Source: Actinoplanes campanulatus (GTDB taxonomy: Bacteria > Actinomycetota > Actinomycetes > Mycobacteriales > Micromonosporaceae). From it: DNA of 64,000 nt. The notes below the pieces were generated by a model. That model made no database searches, was not told the origin of the DNA, and saw only the letters and a list, made by a program, of their open reading frames with translations. Both the position numbers and the translations under genes were made by a program. Below are positions 1-7,699 of this stretch, piece by piece. The stretch covers positions 1 to 64,000 of the forward strand of contig NZ_BMPW01000028.1 in NCBI RefSeq assembly GCF_014647795.1. The letters are read 5' to 3'. Numbering within the stretch: position 1 is the stretch's first letter; the number at the start of each line of letters is the position of its first letter.

Positions 1-161
1 CGGAACGGGCCGCCCGCCAGCGGCGAAAAAACTCAGCCCGGCGGGCGCGGCACAGGCCGGACCACGACGCAAGCCGGTGCCGCGCGGACGGAACGGCCCA
101 AATCGGTCGGGACGAGGTCACGCGTACAAGAAAGGGGTCTGGATTTGGAACGCGGAGTCGT
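1..161 (-). repeat. Copy of a dispersed intergenic repeat abutting a gene 3' end
   Basis: No gene is visible here. Positions 36-59 are identical over 24 bases to 38291-38314, and resemblance continues patchily (a GACGAGG.CAC.CGTACAAGA block at about 111-131 matches about 38361-38387) up to the stop codon of the neighbouring minus-strand gene. The copy at 38270-38431 also ends at a minus-strand stop codon. A third, shorter copy lies inverted at about 36410-36480. The placement suggests a 3'-flanking repeat or termination element; that is inference. Confidence 0.6.
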
Positions 162-539
162 CTAGCCGTTGGGGCGGCGCTCGATCGCCTGGAGGGACCA
201 GCTGTTGCCGTCCGGGTCACGGAAGTAGACGAACCGGCCCCACGGCTGCTCGTCGACCTCGCCGACCTCGACACCGGCGTCCAGCAGGTGTTTGCGGGCC
301 TCGTCGGCGTCGGCGACCACCACCTGGATCTCCTGGGTGCCCGGCGTCTTCTCGGTGAGACCTTCACCGATGGCGATGGAGCACGCCGACCCGTACGGCG
401 TGAGCTGCACGAAGCGCAACCCCTCGCGCACCGTGTAGTCATGGTCGGCGTTGAAGCCGATCCGTTCGTAGAACGCCTTGGCCCGGTCGACGTCGGTCAC
501 CGGCACCGGAATGAGCTCGATCTTCCACGTCGCTGTCAT
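162..539 (-). CDS. VOC-family (glyoxalase/bleomycin-resistance fold) protein
   Basis: This 125-residue protein has the size and pattern of a single-module vicinal-oxygen-chelate protein: an N-terminal beta strand followed by VDRAKAFYERIGF, and a C-terminal half ending in FVYFRDPDGNSWSLQ, the usual YFxDPDGN signature. Such proteins bind metals, small molecules or antibiotics in the cytosol; the substrate here cannot be told. The ATG start gives a full-length domain. It is monocistronic and diverges from the alcohol dehydrogenase 68 bp away. Family assignment is secure, function is open. Confidence 0.9.
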   Translation of the reverse strand: MTATWKIELIPVPVTDVDRAKAFYERIGFNADHDYTVREGLRFVQLTPYGSACSIAIGEGLTEKTPGTQEIQVVVADADEARKHLLDAGVEVGEVDEQPWGRFVYFRDPDGNSWSLQAIERRPNG

Positions 540-606
540 GACCTGATCCTCGCGCCTATTGCGGCCATTTCCTGACCGCTACCCGAAAGCCTGACAGGAT
601 GTCCCG

Positions 607-1665
607 ATGCGCGCAGTGATCTTCGATGCGATAAAGGGCCGGCCCGAGGTCCGCGAGGTGCCCGAACCGAAGGCTCCACTCGGCGGCGTGGTGGTCCGCG
701 TGGCCGCCACCGGAATGTGCCGCAGCGACTGGCACGCGTGGGTGGGCCATGACGAGATCGCCCTGCCGCACGTACCCGGTCACGAGCTGGCCGGTGTGAT
801 CGCCGAGGCCGCCCCGGAGGTGACCCGCTGGAGTGTCGGCGACCGGGTGACGGTGCCGTTCGCCTGCGGATGCGGCCGGTGCGAGTGGTGCCGCTCCGGA
901 CAGGCGCAGGTGTGCCCCGACCAGGAACAGCCCGGCTTCACCCACTGGGGATCCTTCGCCGAGTACGTGGCCCTGCACGCCGCCGACACCAACCTGGTCG
1001 CCGTACCGGACAGTGTGGACTTCGCGGCGGCCGCGAGCCTCGGATGCCGGTTCGCGACGGCGTACCGTGCTCTGGCCGGCCGCGCCCGGCTCACCGAGGG
1101 CGAGTGGGTCACCGTCGTCGGATCCGGCGGGGTGGGCCTGAGCACCGTGATGATCGCCCGCGCCCTGGGCGGCCGGGTCATCGCCGTGGACCGCAACCCG
1201 GAGGCGCTCGCCGCCGCGGCCACTCTCGGCGCCGAACACACCCTGCTCACCGACGGCACCGACATCCCCGCCGCCGTCGCCGACCTGACCGACGGCGGCA
1301 GCCACATCGCGGTGGACGCCGTAGGCAGCGAGCAGACCTGCGCCGACGCCATCCTGAGCCTGCGCCGCCGCGGCCGCCACGTACAGGTCGGGCTGCTGCC
1401 ACCGGTCGACGGCCACCCCCGCGTGCCGATGGCCCGGGTGATCGGCCGGGAGCTGGACGTGCTCGGCAGCCACGGCATGGCGGCCGCCGACTACCCGGCC
1501 ATGATGGCGCTCATCGAGCGGGGCGCGCTGGCCCCACAACGCCTGATCGAGCGCACCATCGGCCTCGAGGAGGCCGCCGACCTGCTCCCCCGCTTCGACC
1601 GCGCGACGGTCGCCGGAATGACGATGATCGACCCGGCCGACGGTACGGACGCGGGTGCGCTGTGA
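607..1665 (+). CDS. Zinc-dependent alcohol dehydrogenase (MDR superfamily)
   Basis: The 352-residue protein is a complete medium-chain dehydrogenase. Catalytic zinc ligands are visible in GMCRSDWHAW (Cys near residue 38) and PGHELAG (His-Glu near 60). The structural zinc site is the Cys cluster CGCGRCEWCRSGQAQVC near residues 90-106. The Rossmann motif GSGGVGLS lies near residue 175, followed by the acidic residue in VIAVDRN that favours NAD. It should oxidise or reduce an alcohol/aldehyde pair in the cytosol; the substrate is unknown. It starts at ATG 7 bases after a short AGGATGT stretch and seems to be a single-gene unit. Confidence 0.92.
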   Translation: MRAVIFDAIKGRPEVREVPEPKAPLGGVVVRVAATGMCRSDWHAWVGHDEIALPHVPGHELAGVIAEAAPEVTRWSVGDRVTVPFACGCGRCEWCRSGQAQVCPDQEQPGFTHWGSFAEYVALHAADTNLVAVPDSVDFAAAASLGCRFATAYRALAGRARLTEGEWVTVVGSGGVGLSTVMIARALGGRVIAVDRNPEALAAAATLGAEHTLLTDGTDIPAAVADLTDGGSHIAVDAVGSEQTCADAILSLRRRGRHVQVGLLPPVDGHPRVPMARVIGRELDVLGSHGMAAADYPAMMALIERGALAPQRLIERTIGLEEAADLLPRFDRATVAGMTMIDPADGTDAGAL

Positions 1666-1840
1666 GCTGGTCGCTGCACCGCCCCGCCGGTTCGGCCGAC
1701 CGGCAAGCCCGGTGAGCAGCATTCTGATCAGCTCAGATGCCCGGCCCGGCTTGCCTCACCCCCGGCCTGAAGGCCGGAGCACTGGCCCGCATTCCGGTAG
1801 CCTCCTCGCCGAGAAGCGCCGGCCGACGACGGGGAGTGCG

Positions 1841-3874
1841 ATGTTCGCGGGTCTGGACGAGATCGACTGGGCGTCCATGACGCACGCCTACGGGCCCGCG
1901 ACCGCGATGCCGAAGGTGATCCGGGGGCTGGTCTCGCCGAAGAAGGGGCAGCGGACCCGGGCCATGGAGTACCTGGAAGGCGCGGTGCATCACCAGTTCG
2001 ACGTGTACGAGTGCACGGTCGCGGCGATCCCGTTCCTCATCGAGGCGGCGGCCGCGCCCGAGGTGCGGGGGCGCCACGACGTTCTGAGGCTGCTGGTGAG
2101 CATCGGCAGCGCGGAGACCGACGACGTGGGGGAACTCGCCGACAGCGACGGGCGCCTGAGGCGTAGCGCGCAGCAGGCGGTGGCCGCCGGTTTTGAAACC
2201 TTTGCGGCGCTGTTGGCCGATCCCCAGCGGAGGGTGCGGCAAACGGCGCCGGAGGCGTTGCTGGTCTGCCACGACCGAGCGGGCGACGTCGCGGATCTGT
2301 TGCGCGACCGGATGTCGGTGGAGTCGGACACCGGGGTTCAGACGGCGCTGGTCGAGGCGGTGGGCGTCATCACCCGCCGGGCGGTCTCGGGCCACCAGCA
2401 CGAGGTGGACGCCGCGTCGCTGCTTGCCTGGCTGCGGGCGGTGTACACCAGCCCGGCGCCGGTCGAGGTGCGGATCGTGGCGCTGAGGGAGCTGCTGCGC
2501 CTGGATGCCGGTGACCGGCCCGATCTGGTGCCCACTCTGCTCGGCCTGCTCGACGAGGCCGACGGCTTCGACCTGGGCGCCCTGTGCACGGCACTCGGCG
2601 ACCGGGTGACCGAGCGCAATCAGGTGCTCAGCACCATTGTCCGCGACGGTCCCGCGGGCCGCCGCAACAGCGCCATGTGGGACACCCGCCGGAGCATGCA
2701 ACAGTGGCGCGGCGACTACCGGGAACTGCTCGCCGCGTTCGCCGCGCTGCTGACGGAATCGGGGGAAGACCATCTGCTCGCGGTCGGTCTGCTGACCGAC
2801 AAGGCTTGGCCGCTGACCGCGCCGGTGGCCGACGACATCGCCGCCAGCATCGCACGTTCGTTGGCCGCCGGTGCCTCGGTCTACTGCGGCGGATCGGCAC
2901 ACCCTCAGCATCCTCAGGGCGGGAACGTGTGGCCCCTGGCGCTGACTCTGATACGCCTTGGCGACCCACGCGGGCTGCCGCTGATCCAGCGGGCCTATGA
3001 GGGCGACGTCCTGCCGGACCACACCGGCCCACTGTTGAGGCCATACGGCGCCGACGCCGCCGGGCTCGTGCCGGCGATCCGACGATGGCTGCAGCGGTTG
3101 ACCGCCGACGGTGACCACAAGCCGGCCATGCGCCTGCTCCGGGGTCTGACCCACATCGGTCCCGCCGCCGCCGACGCACTACCCGAGATCGTCGCGCTGC
3201 TGCCGTACCAGGACCACTGGTCCCTGCCGCTGAAGGCCCTCGCCGCGCTCGGCCCGGCCGCCGCGAGCGAGGAACCACTGATCCGCGCGAGCCTGGCGGA
3301 TCCGCGACCGGAGGTCGTCGCGGCGGCGGCGAGGGCGTTGGCCGCCGTGGAGGCGGACGGCACGGAAGACGCGCTGCGGCCCCTGCTGACTCACGACGAT
3401 CCCGAGGTCTGCCTGGGCGCGGCGGACGCCTTGCGCGCCGCCGGCGCCACCGACGTGCTGGTCGGCTACGAACACGCGTTGCGCACGAACCGCTACGTGC
3501 GTCACCACGCGCTGGAAAGCATCGGCACGATGGGCGCGGCGGCCGCACCGATCGCGGCCCAGGTGAAAACCCTGCTCACCGACGCCTGCAGCCAACAATT
3601 GGCAGCTACCACCACCCTGTGGCGCATCACCGGCGACCTCGACGCCACCCTGCCGATCCTCAGCGCAGCCTGGCAGCGCAAGCGGGCGGCGCACATCGGT
3701 ATCGCCACGTGCTGGGCCGAGATGGGTCCCGCGGCGGCCTCGGTCGAGTCGCTGCTGCGCACCGAACTGGCCACCGCGACCCGGGCGACCCACTGGGGCT
3801 CGCGCGACGACGCCATCGAGGAAGACGAGGAGTTCCTGCGGGCGTGCACGCGCGCCCTGACCTCGATCACCTGA
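1841..3874 (+). CDS. Large HEAT-repeat / PBS-lyase-repeat-like protein
   Basis: The 677-residue product is almost entirely alpha-helical repeats rich in Ala and Leu, for example EVRGRHDVLRLLVSIG, RRVRQTAPEALLV and RPEVVAAAARALAAVEADG, a pattern typical of HEAT or HEAT-like scaffolds. No signal peptide, membrane helix or catalytic motif is evident, so it probably mediates cytosolic protein contacts. I placed the start at the ATG preceded by GGGGAG (1831-1836); an upstream ATG at 1655 would overlap the dehydrogenase gene and adds an unconvincing leader. Similar proteins are common as single genes in actinomycetes. Function unknown. Confidence 0.85.
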   Translation: MFAGLDEIDWASMTHAYGPATAMPKVIRGLVSPKKGQRTRAMEYLEGAVHHQFDVYECTVAAIPFLIEAAAAPEVRGRHDVLRLLVSIGSAETDDVGELADSDGRLRRSAQQAVAAGFETFAALLADPQRRVRQTAPEALLVCHDRAGDVADLLRDRMSVESDTGVQTALVEAVGVITRRAVSGHQHEVDAASLLAWLRAVYTSPAPVEVRIVALRELLRLDAGDRPDLVPTLLGLLDEADGFDLGALCTALGDRVTERNQVLSTIVRDGPAGRRNSAMWDTRRSMQQWRGDYRELLAAFAALLTESGEDHLLAVGLLTDKAWPLTAPVADDIAASIARSLAAGASVYCGGSAHPQHPQGGNVWPLALTLIRLGDPRGLPLIQRAYEGDVLPDHTGPLLRPYGADAAGLVPAIRRWLQRLTADGDHKPAMRLLRGLTHIGPAAADALPEIVALLPYQDHWSLPLKALAALGPAAASEEPLIRASLADPRPEVVAAAARALAAVEADGTEDALRPLLTHDDPEVCLGAADALRAAGATDVLVGYEHALRTNRYVRHHALESIGTMGAAAAPIAAQVKTLLTDACSQQLAATTTLWRITGDLDATLPILSAAWQRKRAAHIGIATCWAEMGPAAASVESLLRTELATATRATHWGSRDDAIEEDEEFLRACTRALTSIT

Positions 3875-4093
3875 CGGCGTGATCCCCGCTTCCTGATTCC
3901 ACGGCGATGTGATTCTGTCGAGTCCCCGGCCACACCCCCAACAGCCTTCCTCGCCTGAATGGAGCCTCCGTCGCGGATCAGCCGGGACGAAACCGGCTCA
4001 GCGGGTGGCTGCGGCCGGGAACATCGCCGGGACGGAGCGCAAGGCCGCCAAAGGGTACGGACCGGTGGGGCCTGCCCCTCGGCTACCCGCAGG

Positions 4094-4382
4094 CCGCGGT
4101 CGATCGGGATCAGGGTGCCGTCGGGGACACGTAGGCGAGCAGCCGGATCCGGTTCATCGCGGCTGCGAGGTCGTCGGCGGTGGCGGCGAGCAGGTCGATG
4201 GCCTCACGGACGTACCGCCAAGCCGTGGTCACTCCGATCTCGAAACCGCAGGCCAGGCGGGCCAGGGTGTCACCGTTGCGCAAGTGGGCCAGGGCGAGCA
4301 GTGCCTGCCGGCCGGCCATGTCAGGGTTCCGTGACGGGTCGGCGAGACCGGGCAGAGTGCCGGCCGGGACGGGTAGCCGAGC
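4094..4382 (-). pseudogene. Remnant of an IS5-type (DDE_Tnp_4 class) transposase
   Basis: The minus strand encodes a recognisable transposase N-terminal segment: AGRQALLALAHLRNGDTLARL, then GFEIGVTTAWRYVREAIDLL, the helix-turn-helix region of this family. The frame stops after LLAYVSPTAP, but one base out of frame the reading continues as DGTLIPIDRG, the conserved catalytic-Asp block that normally follows Y-V-x-x directly. Five bases separate the two blocks where six would keep frame, so a single-base deletion explains the break. Nothing recognisable of the remaining catalytic domain follows toward 4094, so the copy is also truncated. No terminal inverted repeats or target duplications were found. 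Confidence 0.8.
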
Positions 4383-4394
4383 ATGATTGCCGCC

Positions 4395-4706
4395 ATGGCG
4401 GGAATCGACCTGAGACTGTTCAGTGCGGCCGTTCACGCGCGTGCTGACGAATGGAAGAACGCCGGGGCCCGCTGGAGCCTCACCGTCGGATCCGAACGGG
4501 ACGGGTCGGTGGCCTCGATCGACTGCGAGACCGGCCGGGCCCTTGTCCGTCTCGTCGTCAAGGCCGACGGCGATGCCGAGATGAAGGTGGTCGCACAGCC
4601 CGGCAGGCTGACCAGCCTCTACTACTACCGTCTCGCCACCGCCGACGACGTCACGACGTGCCTGAACGAACTCACCCGGCAGCTCGATCCGGGGCTCAGG
4701 GGTTGA
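4395..4706 (+). CDS. Small protein of unknown function
   Basis: The 103-residue product starts MAGIDLRLFSAAVHARADEWKNAG and contains alternating beta strands (RWSLTVGSE, ALVRLVVKADGDAEMKVV) ending in a helix, so it looks like a real folded alpha/beta protein, possibly of the small immunity-like or DUF type. I do not recognise the family. An ATG 12 bases upstream (4383) is equally in frame. It is convergent with, and overlaps by 11 bp, the membrane protein gene that follows. It starts at the edge of the transposase remnant and may have been disturbed by that insertion. Confidence 0.65.
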   Translation: MAGIDLRLFSAAVHARADEWKNAGARWSLTVGSERDGSVASIDCETGRALVRLVVKADGDAEMKVVAQPGRLTSLYYYRLATADDVTTCLNELTRQLDPGLRG

Positions 4707-5127
4707 TGTCGAGGTCTCCGTCGACGCCGCGGACGATGCGGATCGCGCCGGTGGCCTTCGTGTTGGTCACCGACTGCTCGCCCTGCGGGTGGGACGGGGT
4801 GGCCGGGCGCTCGCTGGGCTGCGACGTGACCACCGGCGGGTGATCGCCGAGCCGGGCGTTGCCGGCCACGCCGTCGACCAGGTCGATGGTCGAGCCGGCC
4901 TCCACGTTGTCGACCCGCTGGGCAGCCGAGCTGGCGCCGGGACGGGCGAGCAGGAAACTCACCGTCGACAGGCCGAGGCCGGCGATGCCGGCGATCGCGC
5001 CGACGACGCTGGCCGCCTTGTCGGCGTCCTCCAGGCCGAGGTCCAGGAAGAACAACCCGACACCCATCAGGATCAGGCCGAACACCATCATCGTGATGAT
5101 GACGATTCGCCGCTGTTTAGCTGCCAT
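4696..5127 (-). CDS. Small membrane protein, unknown function
   Basis: The 143-residue protein has two predicted membrane helices (about residues 8-29 and 34-60, the second beginning DADKAASVVGAIAGIAGLGLS) and a hydrophilic C-terminal tail of about 80 residues. The start was chosen at the ATG preceded by ATGGAGCG, a reasonable Shine-Dalgarno. It lies 41 bp downstream of the hsp70-like gene in the same direction, so the two may be co-transcribed. The tail contains NVEAGSTIDLVDGVAGNARLGD and the C-terminal IRIVRGVDGDLDINP, suggestive of short beta strands. No family recognised. Confidence 0.75.
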   Translation of the reverse strand: MAAKQRRIVIITMMVFGLILMGVGLFFLDLGLEDADKAASVVGAIAGIAGLGLSTVSFLLARPGASSAAQRVDNVEAGSTIDLVDGVAGNARLGDHPPVVTSQPSERPATPSHPQGEQSVTNTKATGAIRIVRGVDGDLDINP

Positions 5128-5168
5128 CGCTCCATCATGGCGCAACCGGGCGGGCCGTAGGGGGCCGG

Positions 5169-7136
5169 TCATTCCCGGGTGATCGGGACACAGTTGCCGG
5201 TGAGGTAGCCGTCGTTGTCGTCCTTGACCAGGCCGTGCCCGGCCAGGGCGATCCGGGCGCACACTTTGGGCGCGTCGGCGATCGCCCTGGTGTAGCGCTT
5301 GTCGTCGAGGTCCAGGACCGACTGGTCGCGGTCCTCGACGTACCATTCGCCCTGATCGGCCTTGGGGGCGTGGGAGCCCATATCGTGGTCGGCCGGATAT
5401 TTGCCGTCTCCGCCCCACATGTGCAGGTGGTAGCCACCGCTCACGTCGGGTGTGGACCCGGCCCACTCGACGTCGTAGTCGATGGTGAGTTTCCCGTCGG
5501 CGACGACCGCCGAGGTGAGGCACACCCAGCGTTTGTTGCTCTTGATGGCGTCGCTGCACACCTCGTCGGCGGGCGGTCCGGCGTTCACGCTCGGCGAGGT
5601 CGGGGTCGTGGCGCCCGCGCCGGTCAGCTGCTTGTCCCGGTCCTTGAGGCCGAACTGGGCGTAGGCGACGCCGGCCGCCGCCAGGACGGCCGTGACCGCG
5701 CCCACGGCGATGAGCAGGGTGAGCCGGCGGCGCGATCGGCGGCGTTCGACGGCGGCCCGCCCGGTGGGCGCCGGTCGTGGCTTGACGGTGGGGAACCCGC
5801 CGCTCGGCACCGCCGCGGCGCGGGCCTTGACCGGCGCGGCCGGCGGGGTGGGCGAGGCGGCCAGAAAGGCGGTGGGTTGCGCCGGGAACGTCACCGGCGG
5901 GGCGCTGACCTGAGGAACGCTCACCGGAGCGGAACTGACCGGAGTAGAGCTGACGGGCGTGGAACTGACCGGCGCGGAACTGACCGGCGCGGAGCTGGCC
6001 GGGGTCACCGGGGTGGGTGCCGGTCGCGGCGGCCGCGCGCTCGCGCGGCCGGACACCGGCCCACTGGGCTGCGCCTGTTTGCCGCTGGCCAGCCACGCCG
6101 CGCCGAGCGCCACCGCATGCTTGGGATGCGCGTCGACCGCGACCGGCCGGTCGAACTCGGAGGCCACCAGCTGGGCGACGATCGGCATCCGGGACGAGCC
6201 GCCGACCAGCAGGATCGAGTGCAGCTCGCCGGGGGTGACGTCGGCGGATCGGATGGCGCGTTTCAGTGCCTCGACCGATCCGTACAGGGCCGGGCGGACC
6301 ATGGCCTCGAACTCGGCGCGGGTGAGCCGGACCTCGGTGGCGACGTTGGGCAGCAGCACCGGGATGGTGGTGTCGGTGTCGGAGGAGAGCGCCTCCTTGG
6401 CGTGCACGCACTCCTCACGCAGCCGGGCCACCGCGGCGATCGCGGTGCCGTCGTCCTCGTCCAGTTCGGCGAGTTTGCCGCCCAGGGCGGCCTGCACGTG
6501 GCTGAACACGGCGGCGTCGAAGTCGATGCCGCCGAGCCGCTCGATGCCCTCGGGGCGGCCCAGGATGTCGAAGCCGAGGCCGGTCTTGCGCAGCACCGCG
6601 GCGTCGAAGGTGCCGCCGCCCAGGTCGTAGACGGCGACGATCGAGCCGGGATCGATGCGCTGCTGCTGGGCGTAGCTGACCGCGGCCGCCTCCGGCTCGG
6701 TGGTGTAGGTGACCGGGCCGTCCAGGTCGGCCATCCGCACGGCCTGCCGCATCAGGTCCGTCTTGTAGGGACCCCAATTCGCTGGGTACGAGACACAGGT
6801 CCCCGCCGGAGCGCCACCCTCCCGGGCGATCACCTGGTCGGCGACCGCGCGCAGCATGCGGGCGGTGAGCGCCTCGGCCGACTGCGGCACCCCGCCGAGC
6901 AGGATCGGGGTGGTGTCGCCCATCCGGCGTTTGAACTCGCGCGCGACCCGGTGCGGTTCGGTCAGGCCGCGCCGGCTGGCCGCCTCACCGGTCAGGAACG
7001 TCTCGTCCTCGCGGAGCAGGACCACCGACGGGATCGCGGCGCTGTGACTGCCGAGCGGGACGATCTCGGCGTGCCCGTCGCGCCAGGTGGCGGCCGCGGT
7101 GTAGGTGGTGCCGAGGTCTATGCCGAGTGCGTACAT
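5169..7136 (-). CDS. Membrane-anchored Hsp70-family ATPase with an extracytoplasmic C-terminal domain
   Basis: Residues 1-352 form a complete Hsp70/actin-fold ATPase: phosphate-1 GIDLGTTYT (5-13), TTEPEAAAV (145-153), phosphate-2 DLGGGTFD (171-178) and the adenosine motif VGGSSRMP (311-318). The canonical peptide-binding domain is absent. Instead there is a Pro/Ser/Val-rich linker (about 355-465, with VSSAP/VSSTP pentapeptide repeats), a basic stop RRRSRRR, one membrane helix (472-494) and an outer domain of about 160 residues containing at least four Cys. The N-terminus should be cytosolic and the C-terminus outside. It sits beside the iniBAC-like genes, and its upstream region carries the same phased repeat as the iniB promoter, suggesting a role in envelope stress. 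Confidence 0.9.
   Translation of the reverse strand: MYALGIDLGTTYTAAATWRDGHAEIVPLGSHSAAIPSVVLLREDETFLTGEAASRRGLTEPHRVAREFKRRMGDTTPILLGGVPQSAEALTARMLRAVADQVIAREGGAPAGTCVSYPANWGPYKTDLMRQAVRMADLDGPVTYTTEPEAAAVSYAQQQRIDPGSIVAVYDLGGGTFDAAVLRKTGLGFDILGRPEGIERLGGIDFDAAVFSHVQAALGGKLAELDEDDGTAIAAVARLREECVHAKEALSSDTDTTIPVLLPNVATEVRLTRAEFEAMVRPALYGSVEALKRAIRSADVTPGELHSILLVGGSSRMPIVAQLVASEFDRPVAVDAHPKHAVALGAAWLASGKQAQPSGPVSGRASARPPRPAPTPVTPASSAPVSSAPVSSTPVSSTPVSSAPVSVPQVSAPPVTFPAQPTAFLAASPTPPAAPVKARAAAVPSGGFPTVKPRPAPTGRAAVERRRSRRRLTLLIAVGAVTAVLAAAGVAYAQFGLKDRDKQLTGAGATTPTSPSVNAGPPADEVCSDAIKSNKRWVCLTSAVVADGKLTIDYDVEWAGSTPDVSGGYHLHMWGGDGKYPADHDMGSHAPKADQGEWYVEDRDQSVLDLDDKRYTRAIADAPKVCARIALAGHGLVKDDNDGYLTGNCVPITRE
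5921..6000 (-). repeat. 15-bp tandem repeat in the Hsp70 linker
   Basis: About five imperfect 15-bp units of the type CTGACCGGCGCGGAA occur in tandem. On the minus strand they encode the VSSAP/VSSTP pentapeptides of the linker between the ATPase domain and the membrane helix. Such repeats can change copy number by slippage without breaking the frame, so linker length may vary between strains. Confidence 0.8.
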
Positions 7137-7167
7137 CGCCGGATGCTCCGTATCGTGTCGTGACGGT

Positions 7168-7186
7168 TGGGGGTACGTGTGGGGGT
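7168..7186. promoter_or_regulatory. Phased G-rich direct repeat (candidate IniR-like regulator site)
   Basis: TGGGGGT occurs at 7168-7174 and again at 7180-7186, a 12-bp period. The iniB-like promoter has a similar pair, also 12 bp apart (12192-12210), and the segments between match in part (GGGGGTACG versus GGGGGTGCG). The pair lies 32-50 bp upstream of the hsp70-like start codon and 44 bp upstream of the divergent gene. LAL/MalT-type regulators bind G-rich direct repeats, so the LuxR-type gene at 12274-14550 is the obvious candidate; this is inference. Confidence 0.4.
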
Positions 7187-7229
7187 TTCCCCCAGGCAGG
7201 CGGGCGCGCGGCGCTCATAAGGTAGAGGC

Positions 7230-7694
7230 ATGGAACCCCTCCGTGATGTGTTCGCCGGGCTCGCCGGCCCGGGCAGCGCCCCCGGCGACTTCCTGCGCGA
7301 GCTGCCGGAGGAGCTGGTCGCCGAAGCGGTGGTCAGTTACGCGGACACCGCTCCGGTCGAAATCGCCGAGCATCTGGCGTCGTTCGTGAGCGCCCACAGC
7401 GTGGTCGGCGCGGAGACTGCCGACGAGCTCGGCTGGCTGGAGCTGCTGACGACCGCCCCGGTCGAGGCCGGGCCGGAGATCGACGAGACGGACCTCGATT
7501 TCGGTACGGGCGCCGACGCCGTCGAGGTGGACCAGCCGGACCTGTTCGACGTGGAGAGCCCGGTCGCCGACGAGTTGCCGGAGACCGGCGACGAGGAGCC
7601 GGGTGAGGAGATCGGCCTGGACCTGACGGTCGACTGGCCGGAGATCGACGACCTGCCGGATGAGCTGGACGACGACGCCGACGACATCCTCTGA
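7230..7694 (+). CDS. Acidic small protein of the iniBAC-like locus, unknown function
   Basis: The 154-residue product has a helical N-terminal half (FLRELPEELVAEAVVSYADT, then EIAEHLASFVSAHSVVG) and an extremely acidic C-terminal half rich in Asp, Glu and Pro, ending DELDDDADDIL. No signal peptide or membrane helix is seen. It diverges from the hsp70-like gene and converges on the iniC-like gene, ending 6 bp from it. Its promoter holds the G-rich phased repeat, so it probably belongs to the same regulon. It might be a partner or regulator of the dynamins; I do not recognise the family. Confidence 0.8.
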   Translation: MEPLRDVFAGLAGPGSAPGDFLRELPEELVAEAVVSYADTAPVEIAEHLASFVSAHSVVGAETADELGWLELLTTAPVEAGPEIDETDLDFGTGADAVEVDQPDLFDVESPVADELPETGDEEPGEEIGLDLTVDWPEIDDLPDELDDDADDIL

Positions 7695-7699
7695 GCGGT

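Noticed and set aside
556-1722. Minus-strand open frame of 388 codons opposite the alcohol dehydrogenase
   Set aside because: It is antisense to a protein with intact zinc and Rossmann motifs and has the His/Gly/Arg-rich composition of a shadow frame.
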